From contig NZ_AP022569.1 in the NCBI RefSeq assembly GCF_010727945.1, positions 3,162,001 through 3,226,000 of the forward strand: a stretch of DNA of 64,000 bases. Direction: 5' to 3'. Positions within the stretch are counted from its first letter, which is position 1. Each line of letters starts with the position of its first letter. Positions 51,077 to 60,500 of this stretch are shown in pieces. This stretch comes from Mycobacterium cookii (GTDB lineage Bacteria > Actinomycetota > Actinomycetes > Mycobacteriales > Mycobacteriaceae). The notes under the pieces were generated by a model. The model did not search any database. It was given only the letters and a program-made list of their open reading frames with translations, and was not told the DNA's origin. The translations under genes and the position numbers were made by a program.

Positions 51077-51901
51077 ATGGGTGAGCCATACGAGTCCGTC
51101 ACCATCGAACACAAGGATCACGTCGCCCAGGTGACGTTGATCGGGCCGGGCAAAGGCAACGCGTTGGGGCCGGCTTTCTGGTCCGAAATGCCCGAGGTAT
51201 TCGCCAAGCTGGACGCCGATCGTGACGTGCGTGCCATCGTGCTCACCGGGTCGGGCAGCAATTTCAGCTACGGCCTGGACGTGCCGGCGATGGGCGGGAC
51301 GCTGGCGCCGGTGTTGGCACCGAATGAGTCGGCCCGACCCCGCGCCGAGTTCCACCTCGAGGTGCTGCGCATGCAGGAAGCGATCAACGCGGTCGCGGAC
51401 TGCCGCACGCCGACGATCGCGTCGGTACACGGTTGGTGCATCGGCGGCGGCGTCGACCTGATTTCCGCGGTCGACATCCGCTATGCCAGCGCCGACGCGA
51501 AGTTCTCGGTGCGTGAGGTCAAGCTGGCGATGGTCGCCGACATGGGCAGCCTCGCCCGGCTGCCGCTGATCCTGTCCGACGGGCACTTGCGGGAACTCGC
51601 GCTGACCGGCAAGAACATCGACGCCGAGCGTGCCGAGAAAATCGGCTTGGTCAACGACGTGTTCGCCGACGCCGACGCCGCGTTGGCCGGTGCTCATGCC
51701 ACCGCCGCTGAGATCGCCGCCAACCCGCCGCTGACCGTCCGCGGCGTCAAGGATGTTCTTGACCAGCAACGGATTTCGGCGGTGTCGGCCAGTTTGCGTT
51801 ACGTCGCGGCGTGGAACGCCGCCTTCCTGCCGTCGAAGGATCTGTCCGAGGGAGTGGCGGCGACCTTCGCCAAGCGAGCGCCGAAGTTCACTGGCGACTA
51901 G
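51077..51901 (+). CDS. echA21: Enoyl-CoA hydratase/isomerase family protein EchA21
   Basis: 274 residues of the crotonase superfamily. The oxyanion-hole segments are GSGSNFSYGLDVPAMGG and ASVHGWCIGGGVDLISAVDIRYA, and the active-site region is VREVKLAMVADMGSLARLP, where the Glu/Asp pattern suits a dienoyl-CoA isomerase-like or hydratase activity. The gene order matches Rv3774 (echA21). It acts on CoA thioesters, probably in fatty acid or sterol breakdown. Divergent from the Rv3773c-like gene by 14 bp. Confidence 0.9.
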   Translation: MGEPYESVTIEHKDHVAQVTLIGPGKGNALGPAFWSEMPEVFAKLDADRDVRAIVLTGSGSNFSYGLDVPAMGGTLAPVLAPNESARPRAEFHLEVLRMQEAINAVADCRTPTIASVHGWCIGGGVDLISAVDIRYASADAKFSVREVKLAMVADMGSLARLPLILSDGHLRELALTGKNIDAERAEKIGLVNDVFADADAALAGAHATAAEIAANPPLTVRGVKDVLDQQRISAVSASLRYVAAWNAAFLPSKDLSEGVAATFAKRAPKFTGD

Positions 51902-51938
51902 GACGATTCGGTACGCCTCCAACGGGTAGTCCCCGTGG

Positions 51939-52127
51939 ATGGCTACCTATCGAGTACTCAACCCGCACGGCGACGTCGTCGACACCAAAGACATTGCCAG
52001 CGCCGAGGACGCGCACGCCTGGTTCGTCGACGCCAAGGCCGACAACTCCGAGCTCGGCTGGCGGATGGAAGTGGACGTCGACGGCAACTGGCAGTTCTTC
52101 GACGACACCGAGGGCGACCGGGCCTAG
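51939..52127 (+). CDS. Small conserved hypothetical protein (62 aa)
   Basis: Acidic 62-residue protein beginning MATYRVLNPHGDVVDTKD, with four aromatic residues (two Trp) near WFVDAKADNSELGWRMEV. It is not assigned to a family here. Coding is supported by its balanced composition and by the repeat array that begins exactly at its stop codon, as MIRU-type elements do. It lies 37 bp after echA21 and may be co-transcribed. Confidence 0.7.
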   Translation: MATYRVLNPHGDVVDTKDIASAEDAHAWFVDAKADNSELGWRMEVDVDGNWQFFDDTEGDRA

Positions 52128-52298
52128 CGCGGTGACGATGCAGGCCGCGCAGCGGCCTGAGGAGGAGGCGCGCAATTCAGGCCTAGCGCGGTGACGATGC
52201 AGGCCGCGCGGCGGCCTGAGGAGGAGGCGCGCAATTCAGGCCTAGCGCGGTGACGATGCAGGCCGCGCGGCGGCCTGAGGAGGAGGCGCGCAATCCGG
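52122..52298 (+). repeat. MIRU-like tandem repeat, 3 x 59 bp
   Basis: Three copies start at 52122, 52181 and 52240 with GCCTAGCGCGGTGACGATGC and contain CTGAGGAGGAGGCGCGC. Copies 2 and 3 are nearly identical; copy 1 differs by one base in GCGCAGCGG. The GACGATGCAG...GAGGAGGAG core matches the general form of mycobacterial interspersed repetitive units. The first copy includes the stop codon of the preceding small gene. Copy number is likely variable between strains. Confidence 0.88.
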
Positions 52299-52309
52299 CC
52301 TTCGCGGCG

Positions 52310-53608
52310 TCACGGATCTTCGTCATCGTCCTGTAGCAGCTTCTCGGGGTGATGGAACGTGTTTGTCCGCGGCTGGCCATGGTCCAGATGCGCAGGTGGG
52401 ATCCACTCGGTTTCGCCTCGCTGGTTCTTTCGCGTTGTCCAGCCCTGCTCGGCAAGCGGGTGATGACCGCCGCATCCGAAGGTCATGTCGTTGACGTCGG
52501 AGGTGCCGCACCTCGCATACGGGTCGCAGTGATGCGCCTCTGAGTGGTAGCCGGGGATCTCGCAACCGGGGAACGAACAGCCACGATCTTTGGCGTACAG
52601 CACAATTCGCTGTGCCGGAGAGGCCAGCCGTTTGGTGTGATACAGCGCCAGCGCCCGGCCCTTGTCGAAGATCGCGAGGTAGTGGTGGGCGTTGCCGGCC
52701 AGCCGGATGACGTCGGACATCGGCAACAGCGTGCCGCCACCCGTCAGGCCGCGGCCACAGCCGGACTCCAATTCCCGCAGCGTCGTCGTGACGATGATGG
52801 TGGCCGGTAAACCGTTGTGCTGACCGAGCTTTCCGGACTCCAGCAGCAGACGGCCGGCCGCACTGAGCGCGTCGTGATTGCGTTGAGCGGCGCTCCGGCT
52901 GTCGTTCTCGATCGGCGCAGCCAGCTTGGCGAAAACGGCGTCGACGGTCGCGCGGGCTTCGGGAGTCAGGTATCCGGTGATCGGACTCATGCCGTCGGCG
53001 CCCTGCGGTCCGATGGTGATGCCGCGCCGCCGTGATCGGTCCTCGTCGGTGAAGTTGCCGTCGGGGTTCAGGCAGTCGGTGAGCTTGTCGGCCAGCTTGC
53101 TCAGCTCGTCCGGACGGTGCTGGGTGCCCAGCCGTGCCAGCTGCGCCTCGGCTACCTGACGCGTTTCGAGGTCGACGAAGTCCGGCAGCCGGTGCAAAAA
53201 GCTGCGGATCACCGCGACGTGACCGGCGCCCAACTGGCCGTCGCGCTGGCCTGCCGCCGTGGCCTCCAGTTGCGGCGGCAACGGTTCGCCGGTGACCGCC
53301 GTGCGCTCACCGAGGTCGGCGGCTTCGTGGACACGTCGCGATGCTTCAGCTCTGGTGATCCGAAGCCGGTTGGCCAGCGCATGGGTCAGCCTGCCGCCCA
53401 GCTCGGTTTCGCCGGCTTCCCTGGCAAGCTTGTTGATCGCAGGGTGGCCCGCCGCCGGCAGGCGTCGTGCCTCGTGTTCTTGGCGTTCCAGCAACGCCAA
53501 ACATTCGGGCGTGGTGAGCGCGTCGTAGGACAGTTCGAGCACGTCGGACACCGCATCGTGCAGTGCGTCCCAGCACTTCACGATGTCCTTTCGGCTACTC
53601 GAATACAT
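52310..53608 (-). CDS. 13E12-family DUF222 / HNH-endonuclease-domain protein (Rv3776-like)
   Basis: 432 residues. The N-terminal DUF222 region (GLYTHA-type helices, here [19 protein letters not shown]) is followed by an HNH domain: [21 protein letters not shown] and [13 protein letters not shown]. These proteins are abundant in mycobacteria as the REP13E12 family; their nuclease activity and role are not established. The position corresponds to Rv3776, although here the gene lies before lipE. ATG 53608 has TACTAT exactly 6 bp upstream (leaderless). The internal GTG 53581 has an AAAGGA ribosome site and is the alternative start. Confidence 0.88.
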   Translation of the reverse strand: MYSSSRKDIVKCWDALHDAVSDVLELSYDALTTPECLALLERQEHEARRLPAAGHPAINKLAREAGETELGGRLTHALANRLRITRAEASRRVHEAADLGERTAVTGEPLPPQLEATAAGQRDGQLGAGHVAVIRSFLHRLPDFVDLETRQVAEAQLARLGTQHRPDELSKLADKLTDCLNPDGNFTDEDRSRRRGITIGPQGADGMSPITGYLTPEARATVDAVFAKLAAPIENDSRSAAQRNHDALSAAGRLLLESGKLGQHNGLPATIIVTTTLRELESGCGRGLTGGGTLLPMSDVIRLAGNAHHYLAIFDKGRALALYHTKRLASPAQRIVLYAKDRGCSFPGCEIPGYHSEAHHCDPYARCGTSDVNDMTFGCGGHHPLAEQGWTTRKNQRGETEWIPPAHLDHGQPRTNTFHHPEKLLQDDDEDP

Positions 53609-53614
53609 GTTCGA

Positions 53615-53620
53615 ATAGTA
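53615..53620 (-). promoter_or_regulatory. -10 element of a leaderless transcript (DUF222 gene)
   Basis: On the minus strand TACTAT ends 6 bp before ATG 53608. Confidence 0.5.
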
Positions 53621-53746
53621 CCGCGGGCAAACGACGCCGACACCGTCGTCAACGCCCACCTGTGGATAAAGCTGAGACTGTGGATAACTCCCCCGTAGCC
53701 GCCGCACGTACCCTCGCCAAGGGAAACCGTCGCGAGAGGGGTGTGC

Positions 53747-55018
53747 ATGAGCGGCCAGCACGATCTGCAGGGCAGAATCCGCGTCGCGGCCGACCTCGAC
53801 GCCGTCACCGCGGTCGGCGACGAAGACCACTCCGAGATCGACCCCGCGGCCGTCGAACGGATCTGGCAGGCCGCCCGGCACTGGTACCAAGCGGGACTGC
53901 ATCCGGCGATCCAGCTGTGCCTACGCCACAACGGCAAGGTCGTGCTCAACCGCGCGATCGGGCACGGCTGGGGCAACGCGCCGACAGACCCGCCGGACGC
54001 CGAGAAGATCCCGGTGCGGACCGATACGCCGTTCTGCGTCTACTCGACCGCCAAGGCGATCACCGCGACCGTCGTGCACATGCTCGTCGAGCGCGGGCAG
54101 TTCTCACTCGACGACCGCGTCTGCACATATCTGCCGACCTACACCAGCCACGGCAAGGACCGCACCACGATCCGGCACGTGATGACGCACAGCGCGGGCG
54201 TCCCGTTCCCGAATGGTCCGAAGTCGGATCTCAAGCGAGCGGACGACCATCAGTACGCGCAGGAGCAACTCGGCAATCTGCGGCCGGTGTACCGCCCGGG
54301 GTTGGTGCACATCTACCACGCACTCACCTGGGGTCCGCTGATGCGCGAGATCATCTATGCCGCCGCCGGCAAGGACCTGCGCGAGATTCTGGCCACCGAG
54401 ATCCTCGACCCGCTGGGGTTCCGCTGGACCAACTTCGGCGTCGCCGAACCAGACATCCCCCTGGTGGCGCCCAGCCACGCGACCGGCAAGCAATTGCCCG
54501 CCCCGATCGCGGCGTTGTTCCGCAAGGCGATCGGCGGGACGGTGCACCAGATCATCCCGGTGACCAACACGCCGCTGTTCCTCAAGACCGTGATCCCGTC
54601 GTCGAACACCATCTCGAACGCCGACGAGATGTCTCGGTTCGCTGAAATATGGCGCCGCGGAGGCGAACTCGACGGCGTCCGGGTGATGAGCCCGGACACG
54701 CTGCACGGCGCGGTGCGGGAAAGCCGACGCCTACGGCCTGACTTCGCGATGGGTCTGCAACCGGCCCGCTGGGGCACCGGCTTCCAGCTGGGCACGACGA
54801 AGTGGGGCCCGTTCGGCCGCAACGCGCCGGCAGCGTTCGGCCATCTCGGCCTGACCAACTGCGCGATCTGGGCCGACCCGGAGCGTCAACTGTCCGGCGG
54901 CCTGGTGAGCAGCGGTAAGCCCGGCAGCGATCCCGAGGTCAAGCGATACCGGGCGTTGATGGACCGCATCACCACGGAGATTCCGCCCGGCCGACAGGGC
55001 GGTGGCGGAGGGATTTGA
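53747..55018 (+). CDS. lipE: Beta-lactamase-like esterase/lipase LipE
   Basis: 423 residues of the serine beta-lactamase/class C esterase fold. The SxxK motif is STAK in [14 protein letters not shown]; the second conserved tyrosine is in HIYHALTWG and a C-terminal GHLGLTNC replaces the KTG box. Such enzymes hydrolyse short or medium acyl esters. The gene corresponds to Rv3775 (lipE). ATG 53747 follows GAGAGG; a GTG at 53741 is two codons upstream. The last 19 bp overlap the tRNA-Ser(TGA) gene on the other strand, so the Gly-rich C-terminus (GRQGGGGGI) is dictated by the tRNA acceptor region. Confidence 0.9.
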   Translation: MSGQHDLQGRIRVAADLDAVTAVGDEDHSEIDPAAVERIWQAARHWYQAGLHPAIQLCLRHNGKVVLNRAIGHGWGNAPTDPPDAEKIPVRTDTPFCVYSTAKAITATVVHMLVERGQFSLDDRVCTYLPTYTSHGKDRTTIRHVMTHSAGVPFPNGPKSDLKRADDHQYAQEQLGNLRPVYRPGLVHIYHALTWGPLMREIIYAAAGKDLREILATEILDPLGFRWTNFGVAEPDIPLVAPSHATGKQLPAPIAALFRKAIGGTVHQIIPVTNTPLFLKTVIPSSNTISNADEMSRFAEIWRRGGELDGVRVMSPDTLHGAVRESRRLRPDFAMGLQPARWGTGFQLGTTKWGPFGRNAPAAFGHLGLTNCAIWADPERQLSGGLVSSGKPGSDPEVKRYRALMDRITTEIPPGRQGGGGGI

Positions 55019-55086
55019 ACCCCCGGACGGTTTTAGCCGTCTCTCGCTTTCAAGGCGAGTGCATTAGGCCGCTCTGCCACGCCACC
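55000..55086 (-). tRNA. tRNA-Ser (TGA)
   Basis: Acceptor GGTGGCG/CGCCACC, anticodon stem CTCGC/GCGAG with loop CTTGAAA (anticodon TGA), a long variable arm and TTCAAAT T-loop. CCA is not encoded (CCC follows the discriminator G). Its 3' end overlaps the end of lipE on the opposite strand. Confidence 0.93.
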
Positions 55087-55108
55087 GCGGACAAGGGTAG
55101 CGGTTCGG

Positions 55109-55600
55109 TTAATGGGAGACCTTCAGCGCGGCGCTGATCCGACGGCAGTTCTCCCCCATCGCAGCGATCTGCGAGCGGGACAACTGGGCCAGGAAGTGCG
55201 TCCGGACGGCCTGGGAGTAGGTCACCATGGCCTGCCGCGCCGCCGCCCGCCCATCGTCGGTGATGGTGGCGACGACACCGCGGCGATCGGCCTGGCTCGC
55301 CTCGCGGCGCACCAGCCCCTGACCTTCGAGGCGACGGATCTGTCGAGTCAGGCGACTGGGCAGCGACGCCAGCGCCTCGGCGAGATCACCCATCCGGGCG
55401 CACCCGGCCGGCGAGCTGTCCAACAAATCGAGGACCCTGACATCGGACAGCGACAGTTGGTGAACGTCGCTGAGTTGACGATTGAGCGTCGCGAACAACC
55501 GCAGGGTCGAATCAAGGTAGTTCTGCCAAGACTTCTGCTCGGCGATATCCAGCCCGGGCATCTCGCTGGCTGTCCGGCCGGCAATGAGGGCGGCCATCAC
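55109..55600 (-). CDS. MarR-family transcriptional regulator
   Basis: 163 residues with the winged-helix MarR pattern: LSLSDVRVLDLLDSS, MGDLAEALASLPSRLTRQIRRLEGQGLVRREASQADRRGVVATITDDG. The wing DRRG motif is intact. It is divergent from the quinone oxidoreductase gene with a short shared upstream region and may regulate it or itself; family members typically respond to small aromatic or oxidant ligands. ATG 55600 is used, with the next codon also ATG. Confidence 0.88.
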   Translation of the reverse strand: MMAALIAGRTASEMPGLDIAEQKSWQNYLDSTLRLFATLNRQLSDVHQLSLSDVRVLDLLDSSPAGCARMGDLAEALASLPSRLTRQIRRLEGQGLVRREASQADRRGVVATITDDGRAAARQAMVTYSQAVRTHFLAQLSRSQIAAMGENCRRISAALKVSH

Positions 55601-55664
55601 GTCATGCTATGCGACACATCGCCTTTCGAACAGCCCGAAATCCGCTGGTAGTAGGTTGGCGGGC

Positions 55665-56642
55665 ATGTACGCCATCGTCGTCGAATCCGCCGATCAACTT
55701 TCCTGGCAACACGTCCCGGATGTCGCTCCGGGCCGCGGCGAGGTGCTCGTCAAAGTCAGCGCCGCCGGCGTCAACCGGGCCGACCTGCTGCAGGCCGCCG
55801 GGCTGTATCCGCCGCCGCCCGGGGCCAGCGAACTGCTCGGCATGGAGGTCTCCGGGGTCGTCGCGGAGGTGGGCGCCGACGCCGGCGACTGGTCGCCCGG
55901 GCAGGAAGTCTGCGCGCTGCTGGCGGGCGGTGGCTACGCCGAGTACGTCGCGGTGCCCGCGGGCCAACTCATGCCGATACCGGGCGGGGTCGATCTGCCG
56001 GATGCCGCGGGTTTGCCAGAAGTGGCCTGCACGGTCTGGTCGAACCTGGTGATGACGGCGAACCTGAGCGAGGGCCAGGTCCTGTTGATGCACGGCGGCG
56101 CCAGCGGCATCGGCACCCACGCCATCCAGATCGCTCGCACGCTCGGCGCCCGGGTCGCCGTCACCGCGGGGTCGGCGGCCAAGCTGGAAACGTGTCGCGA
56201 ACTGGGCGCCGAGATCTTGATCAACTACCGCGACGAGGACTTCGTCGAAAAGGTGAAGGAAGCTACGGACGGCGCGGGCGCCAACGTGATTTTCGACATC
56301 ATGGGGGCGGCGTATCTGGACCGCAACATCGATGCGTTGGCCAGCGACGGTCGGTTGGTCATCATCGGAATGCAGGGTGGGATCAAGGGCGAACTCAATA
56401 TCGCGAAGCTGCTCAGCAAACGGGCTCACGTCATCGGCACCACGCTGCGCGGCCGGCCGACCACCGGGCCGAGCAGCAAGAGCGAGGTGGTCGCGGAGGT
56501 CACGCGCTCAGTGTGGCCCATGATTGCTGACGGACGGGTGCGGCCGGTCATCGGGGCGCGCCTGCCGATTCAGGACGCCGCCGAGGCGCACCGTCTGCTG
56601 TCGTCTGGAGAGGTGACGGGAAAGATCGTCTTGACGGTCTAG
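55665..56642 (+). CDS. Zinc-independent NAD(P)H-quinone oxidoreductase, MDR family (Rv3777-like)
   Basis: 325 residues. Motifs are VSAAGVNRADLLQAAGLYPPPPG, ELLGMEVSGVVAEVG, the nucleotide-binding LLMHGGASGIGTHAIQIARTLGA and NVIFDIMGA. This is the quinone-oxidoreductase (PIG3-like) branch of the medium-chain dehydrogenases and lacks the catalytic zinc ligands. ATG 55665 gives the family N-terminus MYAIVVES and a leaderless-type TAGGTT lies 7 bp upstream. Synteny corresponds to Rv3777. Confidence 0.9.
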   Translation: MYAIVVESADQLSWQHVPDVAPGRGEVLVKVSAAGVNRADLLQAAGLYPPPPGASELLGMEVSGVVAEVGADAGDWSPGQEVCALLAGGGYAEYVAVPAGQLMPIPGGVDLPDAAGLPEVACTVWSNLVMTANLSEGQVLLMHGGASGIGTHAIQIARTLGARVAVTAGSAAKLETCRELGAEILINYRDEDFVEKVKEATDGAGANVIFDIMGAAYLDRNIDALASDGRLVIIGMQGGIKGELNIAKLLSKRAHVIGTTLRGRPTTGPSSKSEVVAEVTRSVWPMIADGRVRPVIGARLPIQDAAEAHRLLSSGEVTGKIVLTV

Positions 56643-56704
56643 CCGCGTCGGGCGCGCCCGGCCTGCCGGGCGCTGGGCTGCGAACGCCCGGACGGCCGGG
56701 CAGA

Positions 56705-57901
56705 TCAGCCCAGCGACGCCAACGCGCGGACCAACTGGTCCACTTCGGCCATCGTCGAGTAGTGCGAGAGGCCGACCGTCACCGCGCCGCCGACGTCGTT
56801 GACCCCGATCACGTCGAGCACTCGCGAGTTGGCGTTGGAAATCGCGAGAATCCCGTTGTCCGCCAACCGTTGCACCACCCGCTCCGCCGGCACCTCGTGG
56901 ACGGCGAAGCTCACCACCGGTATCCGGGCCTCCGGCCGGGCGATTACCACCACCAGCGGCAGCGAGCGTAGCGAGCCCATCAGGTAGTCGAAGATCCCGT
57001 CCATATAGGACGTCGCGGATTGCAGTGAGGTGGCCAGTCTTTCGCGTCGTGTCCCGCGGGCCGACTCGTCAAGCGAGGCGAGGTACTCGATGCTGGCGAC
57101 GAAGCCGCCGAGCAGGCCGAACTGGTGCACGCCGACCTCGAGACGGGCCGGCCCGGTCGCATAGGGGTTGGTCGAGACCGACGCAAAGGTGTTGATCATC
57201 GCGGGGTCGCGGAACACCAACGCGCCCACCGGCGGACCGCCCCAGCCGACGGCGTTGATCGCCACCACGTCGGCATCGATCTCGTCGATGTCGATCAAGC
57301 GATACGGCGCGGCCGCGGAATGGTCGACGACGACAAACCCGCCCACGTCGTGCACCAGCTTGGTGACCGGGCGTAGATCGGTGACTGTGCCCAGCGTTCC
57401 CGACGCCGACGTCACCGCGACCAGTCGAGTCGCCGACCCGATCAGGCTCTCCCACTGCCACGACGGCAGATCGCCGGTCTCGATGTCGACCTCGGCCCAC
57501 TTCACCTTGGCGCCGAATCGGTTTGCTGCGCGCAGCCACGGCGCGATGTTCGCCTCGTCGTCTAGCCGGGTGACGATCATCTCGTAGCCCAGCCCGGCAC
57601 GGGTCGACGACGCGTCGGCCAGCGACGCCAGCAACACCGCGCGGTCGGCGCCCAGCACCACTCCGCGCGGGTCGGCGTTGACCAGATCAGCCGCGGCCTG
57701 CCGGGCAGCCTCCAGCACCGCCGCACTCCGCTTGGCCGACGGATGAGGGCCGGCGGTACTGGGGAACGACCCGCGGAAAGCGGTCGAGACGGTGGTCGAG
57801 ACCGAGTCGGGGATCAGCATCCCGGACGGCGCATCGAGATGCACCCAACCGTCCCCGAGCAGCGGGTGTAATCCCCGCACTCGGGCGACGTCGTAAGCCA
57901 T
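56705..57901 (-). CDS. Class V aminotransferase / cysteine desulfurase-like protein (Rv3778c-like)
   Basis: 398 residues of the NifS-like fold: [48 protein letters not shown] and [16 protein letters not shown]. The stretch where the PLP lysine normally sits (SxHKxxGPxGxG) reads [14 protein letters not shown], with no lysine, so classical PLP Schiff-base chemistry is doubtful. ATG 57901 is chosen because AAGGTGG precedes it. The position matches Rv3778c, annotated as an aminotransferase. The gene is divergent from the membrane glycosyltransferase gene. Confidence 0.85.
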   Translation of the reverse strand: MAYDVARVRGLHPLLGDGWVHLDAPSGMLIPDSVSTTVSTAFRGSFPSTAGPHPSAKRSAAVLEAARQAAADLVNADPRGVVLGADRAVLLASLADASSTRAGLGYEMIVTRLDDEANIAPWLRAANRFGAKVKWAEVDIETGDLPSWQWESLIGSATRLVAVTSASGTLGTVTDLRPVTKLVHDVGGFVVVDHSAAAPYRLIDIDEIDADVVAINAVGWGGPPVGALVFRDPAMINTFASVSTNPYATGPARLEVGVHQFGLLGGFVASIEYLASLDESARGTRRERLATSLQSATSYMDGIFDYLMGSLRSLPLVVVIARPEARIPVVSFAVHEVPAERVVQRLADNGILAISNANSRVLDVIGVNDVGGAVTVGLSHYSTMAEVDQLVRALASLG

Positions 57902-58010
57902 ACCAGCCACCTTAGAGCTCTGCGCAATAAGCCAAATCGTGTCGGTAGCGGGCACCCGGATAGGTCCCCGCCCTCCCGAGCCAGGTCACCCGGCCAGCAA
58001 TACTAGTCGG

Positions 58011-59945
58011 GTGGGGATCTGGTTCGGAACGCTGATCGCATTGTTTTTGCTGATCGCGCCGGGGGCAATCGTCGCGCGGATCGCACAGCTAACCTGGCCG
58101 GTCGCCGTCGCCGTCGGCCCCGCGTTGACCTACGGCGTGGTGGCCCTGGCGATCATCCCGTTCGGCGCGGTCGGAATCCCGTGGAACGGTTGGACAGCGC
58201 TCGCCGCGCTGGCTGCGGTGTGCGTCGTGGTGGCCGCTTTGCAGCCGCTGCTCGCCCGCTACCGCGACCAGGAAGCTGAAGCGCGCGGGATCGATCGCCG
58301 GCAAGCGCTGATCGTGGTGGCTGGGATCGGCCTGGGCGCGCTGCTGATCATGTGGGCGGCCTATCGCGGCATCGTGCATTGGCAATCCATCCCGAGCACC
58401 TGGGACGCGGTGTGGCACGCCAACGAGGTGCGCTTCATCCTCGACACTGGCCAGGCGTCGTCGACCCATATGGGCGAGCTGCGCAACGTCGAGACCCACC
58501 ACCCGCTGTACTACCCGTCGGTGTTCCACGCGCTGACCGCGGTGTTCTGTCAGCTCACCGGCGCCGCACCCACCACCGGTTACACCCTGACCTCAGTGGC
58601 GGCCGCGGTCTGGCTGTTTCCGACCAGCGCGGCGATGCTGAGTTGGTTCCTGCTGCGGCCGCGCACGCCCCACGTTGCCGGGGTGGCGGCCACCGCGGCC
58701 GCGCTGTCCGCGTCGTTCACGTCGGTGCCTTACGTCGAATTCGGCACCGCGGCGATGCCCAACCTTGCGGCTTACGGCGTGGCGATACCGACGTTCGCGC
58801 TGACCGCGTCGACGCTGCGGCATCGCGACCGAGTCCCGTTGGCGGTGCTGGCCCTGGTCGGCATTTTCTCGGTGCATCTCAGTGGCGGGTTCATCGTCAT
58901 CCTGTTCGCCGGAGCCTGGTGGTTGCTGGAGGCGTGTTGGCATCCGGTGCGCGGGCGGATCGCCGACCTGGTGACGCTGGCCGCGGCGGCGGTGCCAGCC
59001 GGGGTGATCTTGGCGCCGCAGTTCATCGGGGTGGCCCAGCAGGCAGGCATCATCGCCGGCCACGCATTCCCCAGCTTCAAGTCCGTCAAGCAGGGCGTGA
59101 TCGACGCGCTGTTGCTGCACACCCGCCATCTCAACGACTTCCCGACGCAGTACGGCTTGGTCGCGCTCAGCGGTATCGGCATGGCGATCCTGCTCTACAA
59201 GAAGATCTGGTGGCCGCCCGCGCTCTGGCTGGTGCTGACCGTGGCGACGATCTACTCCGGTGCGCCGTTCCGTAATCCGCTCGGGACCGCGATCGAACAG
59301 TTCAGCCAGTTCTTCTACAACGACCCGCGGCGGCTGTCGGCGGTGGTGACGATGCTGGCGACGCCGATGGCCGCCATCGCGGTGTTCGCGTTGGTCGTCG
59401 GCGCCGTCGCGTTGGCCAGACGGGTCATCACTCTGCCCGCGCCCGTGTGGGTTTCGGTGACGGCGGCGATGCTGGTGATCACCACCGTGCTCGCCGGGCG
59501 GCAGTACCTCTACCGGCATCTGGTGCTGTTCGGCGACAAGTACGACTCGGTGATGATCAACCAGCAGGACCTCGACGCGATGGCACACCTGGCCACGCTG
59601 CCCGGCGCGCACACCACGCTGATCGGCAACTCCAACGTCGACGGCACCGCCTGGATGTACGCGGTCGCCGACCTGCACCCGCTGTGGACGCACTACGACT
59701 TCCCGCAGCAGATGGGGCCCGGCTACTACCGGTTCAACTTCTGGGCTTATGCCGACGTCGACTCCGATCCGCGGGGCGCCGATGCGGTACGGGCGCTCAA
59801 TATTCGCTATGTGCTGACCAGCGCGCCCACGGTGCGCGGGTTCAAGGTGCCTGACGGACTAGTGTCGATAGACCGATCGAAGCGGTGGGCGAAGATCTAC
59901 GACAACGGCGCGGCCTGGATCTACGAATGGCGAGGCCCCTCGTAG
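58011..59945 (+). CDS. Polytopic membrane glycosyltransferase (Rv3779-like)
   Basis: Predicted 644 residues with about a dozen membrane helices, beginning GIWFGTLIALFLLIAPGAIVARI, and a C-terminal soluble part. Early in the chain STWDAVWHANEVRFIL contains an acidic motif typical of GT-C enzymes that use polyprenyl-phosphate sugars. The M. tuberculosis orthologue Rv3779 has been linked to galactosamine decoration of arabinogalactan and to polyprenyl-phosphomannose. GTG 58011 gives the expected N-terminus; a GTG at 57939 would add 24 Pro-rich residues. It heads the cell-wall gene block bpa-wzt-glfT1-wzm. Confidence 0.85.
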   Translation: MGIWFGTLIALFLLIAPGAIVARIAQLTWPVAVAVGPALTYGVVALAIIPFGAVGIPWNGWTALAALAAVCVVVAALQPLLARYRDQEAEARGIDRRQALIVVAGIGLGALLIMWAAYRGIVHWQSIPSTWDAVWHANEVRFILDTGQASSTHMGELRNVETHHPLYYPSVFHALTAVFCQLTGAAPTTGYTLTSVAAAVWLFPTSAAMLSWFLLRPRTPHVAGVAATAAALSASFTSVPYVEFGTAAMPNLAAYGVAIPTFALTASTLRHRDRVPLAVLALVGIFSVHLSGGFIVILFAGAWWLLEACWHPVRGRIADLVTLAAAAVPAGVILAPQFIGVAQQAGIIAGHAFPSFKSVKQGVIDALLLHTRHLNDFPTQYGLVALSGIGMAILLYKKIWWPPALWLVLTVATIYSGAPFRNPLGTAIEQFSQFFYNDPRRLSAVVTMLATPMAAIAVFALVVGAVALARRVITLPAPVWVSVTAAMLVITTVLAGRQYLYRHLVLFGDKYDSVMINQQDLDAMAHLATLPGAHTTLIGNSNVDGTAWMYAVADLHPLWTHYDFPQQMGPGYYRFNFWAYADVDSDPRGADAVRALNIRYVLTSAPTVRGFKVPDGLVSIDRSKRWAKIYDNGAAWIYEWRGPS

Positions 59946-59978
59946 CCCCTCTTAGCCTCCTGAGGAGAGTGACTGGTC

Positions 59979-60494
59979 TTGAGTATCGGCAACGACGACG
60001 ACAGCATCGAGGTCATCGGCGGCCTGGACCCGCGCATCATGGCGACCGCACAGGACGATGACGGCGACCGGTCGCTGACCGACCTGGTCGAGCAGCCGGC
60101 CAAGGTGATGCGGATCGGCACCATGATCAAGCAACTGCTCGAGGAGGTGCGCGCCGCTCCGCTCGACGACGCCAGCCGCAGCCGGCTGCGCGAAATCCAC
60201 GCGACCAGCATCCGGGAACTCGAAGACGGCCTCGCGCCGGAACTCCGCGACGAGCTCGAGCGACTGACACTGCCGTTCACCGAAGGTGCCGTGCCGTCGG
60301 ACGCCGAACTGCGTATCGCCCAGGCGCAGCTGGTCGGATGGCTGGAAGGACTGTTCCACGGAATCCAGACCGCACTGTTCGCCCAGCAGATGGCCGCCCG
60401 CGCGCAGCTCGAGCAGATGCGCGAACAACGTGGTCTGCCACCGGGAATCGGGCGAACCGGCCACCCCGGTTCGGGCACTGGGCAATACCTGTAG
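59979..60494 (+). CDS. bpa: Bacterial proteasome activator Bpa/PafE (Rv3780-like)
   Basis: 171 residues. An acidic N-terminus is followed by a helical core (SLTDLVEQPAKVMRIGTMIKQLLEEV and later LVGWLEGLFHGIQTALFAQQMAARAQLEQM) and a C-terminal GQYL. In mycobacteria this ATP-independent ring activator docks into the 20S proteasome with its C-terminal GQYL and opens the gate for unfolded substrates. The start is TTG 59979, with GAGGAG about 11 nt upstream. Location immediately before wzt is the conserved mycobacterial arrangement. Confidence 0.93.
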   Translation: MSIGNDDDSIEVIGGLDPRIMATAQDDDGDRSLTDLVEQPAKVMRIGTMIKQLLEEVRAAPLDDASRSRLREIHATSIRELEDGLAPELRDELERLTLPFTEGAVPSDAELRIAQAQLVGWLEGLFHGIQTALFAQQMAARAQLEQMREQRGLPPGIGRTGHPGSGTGQYL

Positions 60495-60500
60495 GCAGCA

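Noticed and set aside
52122-52298. CRISPR array
   Set aside because: The 59-bp units are directly adjacent with no spacers, and there are no cas genes; it is a MIRU-like tandem repeat.
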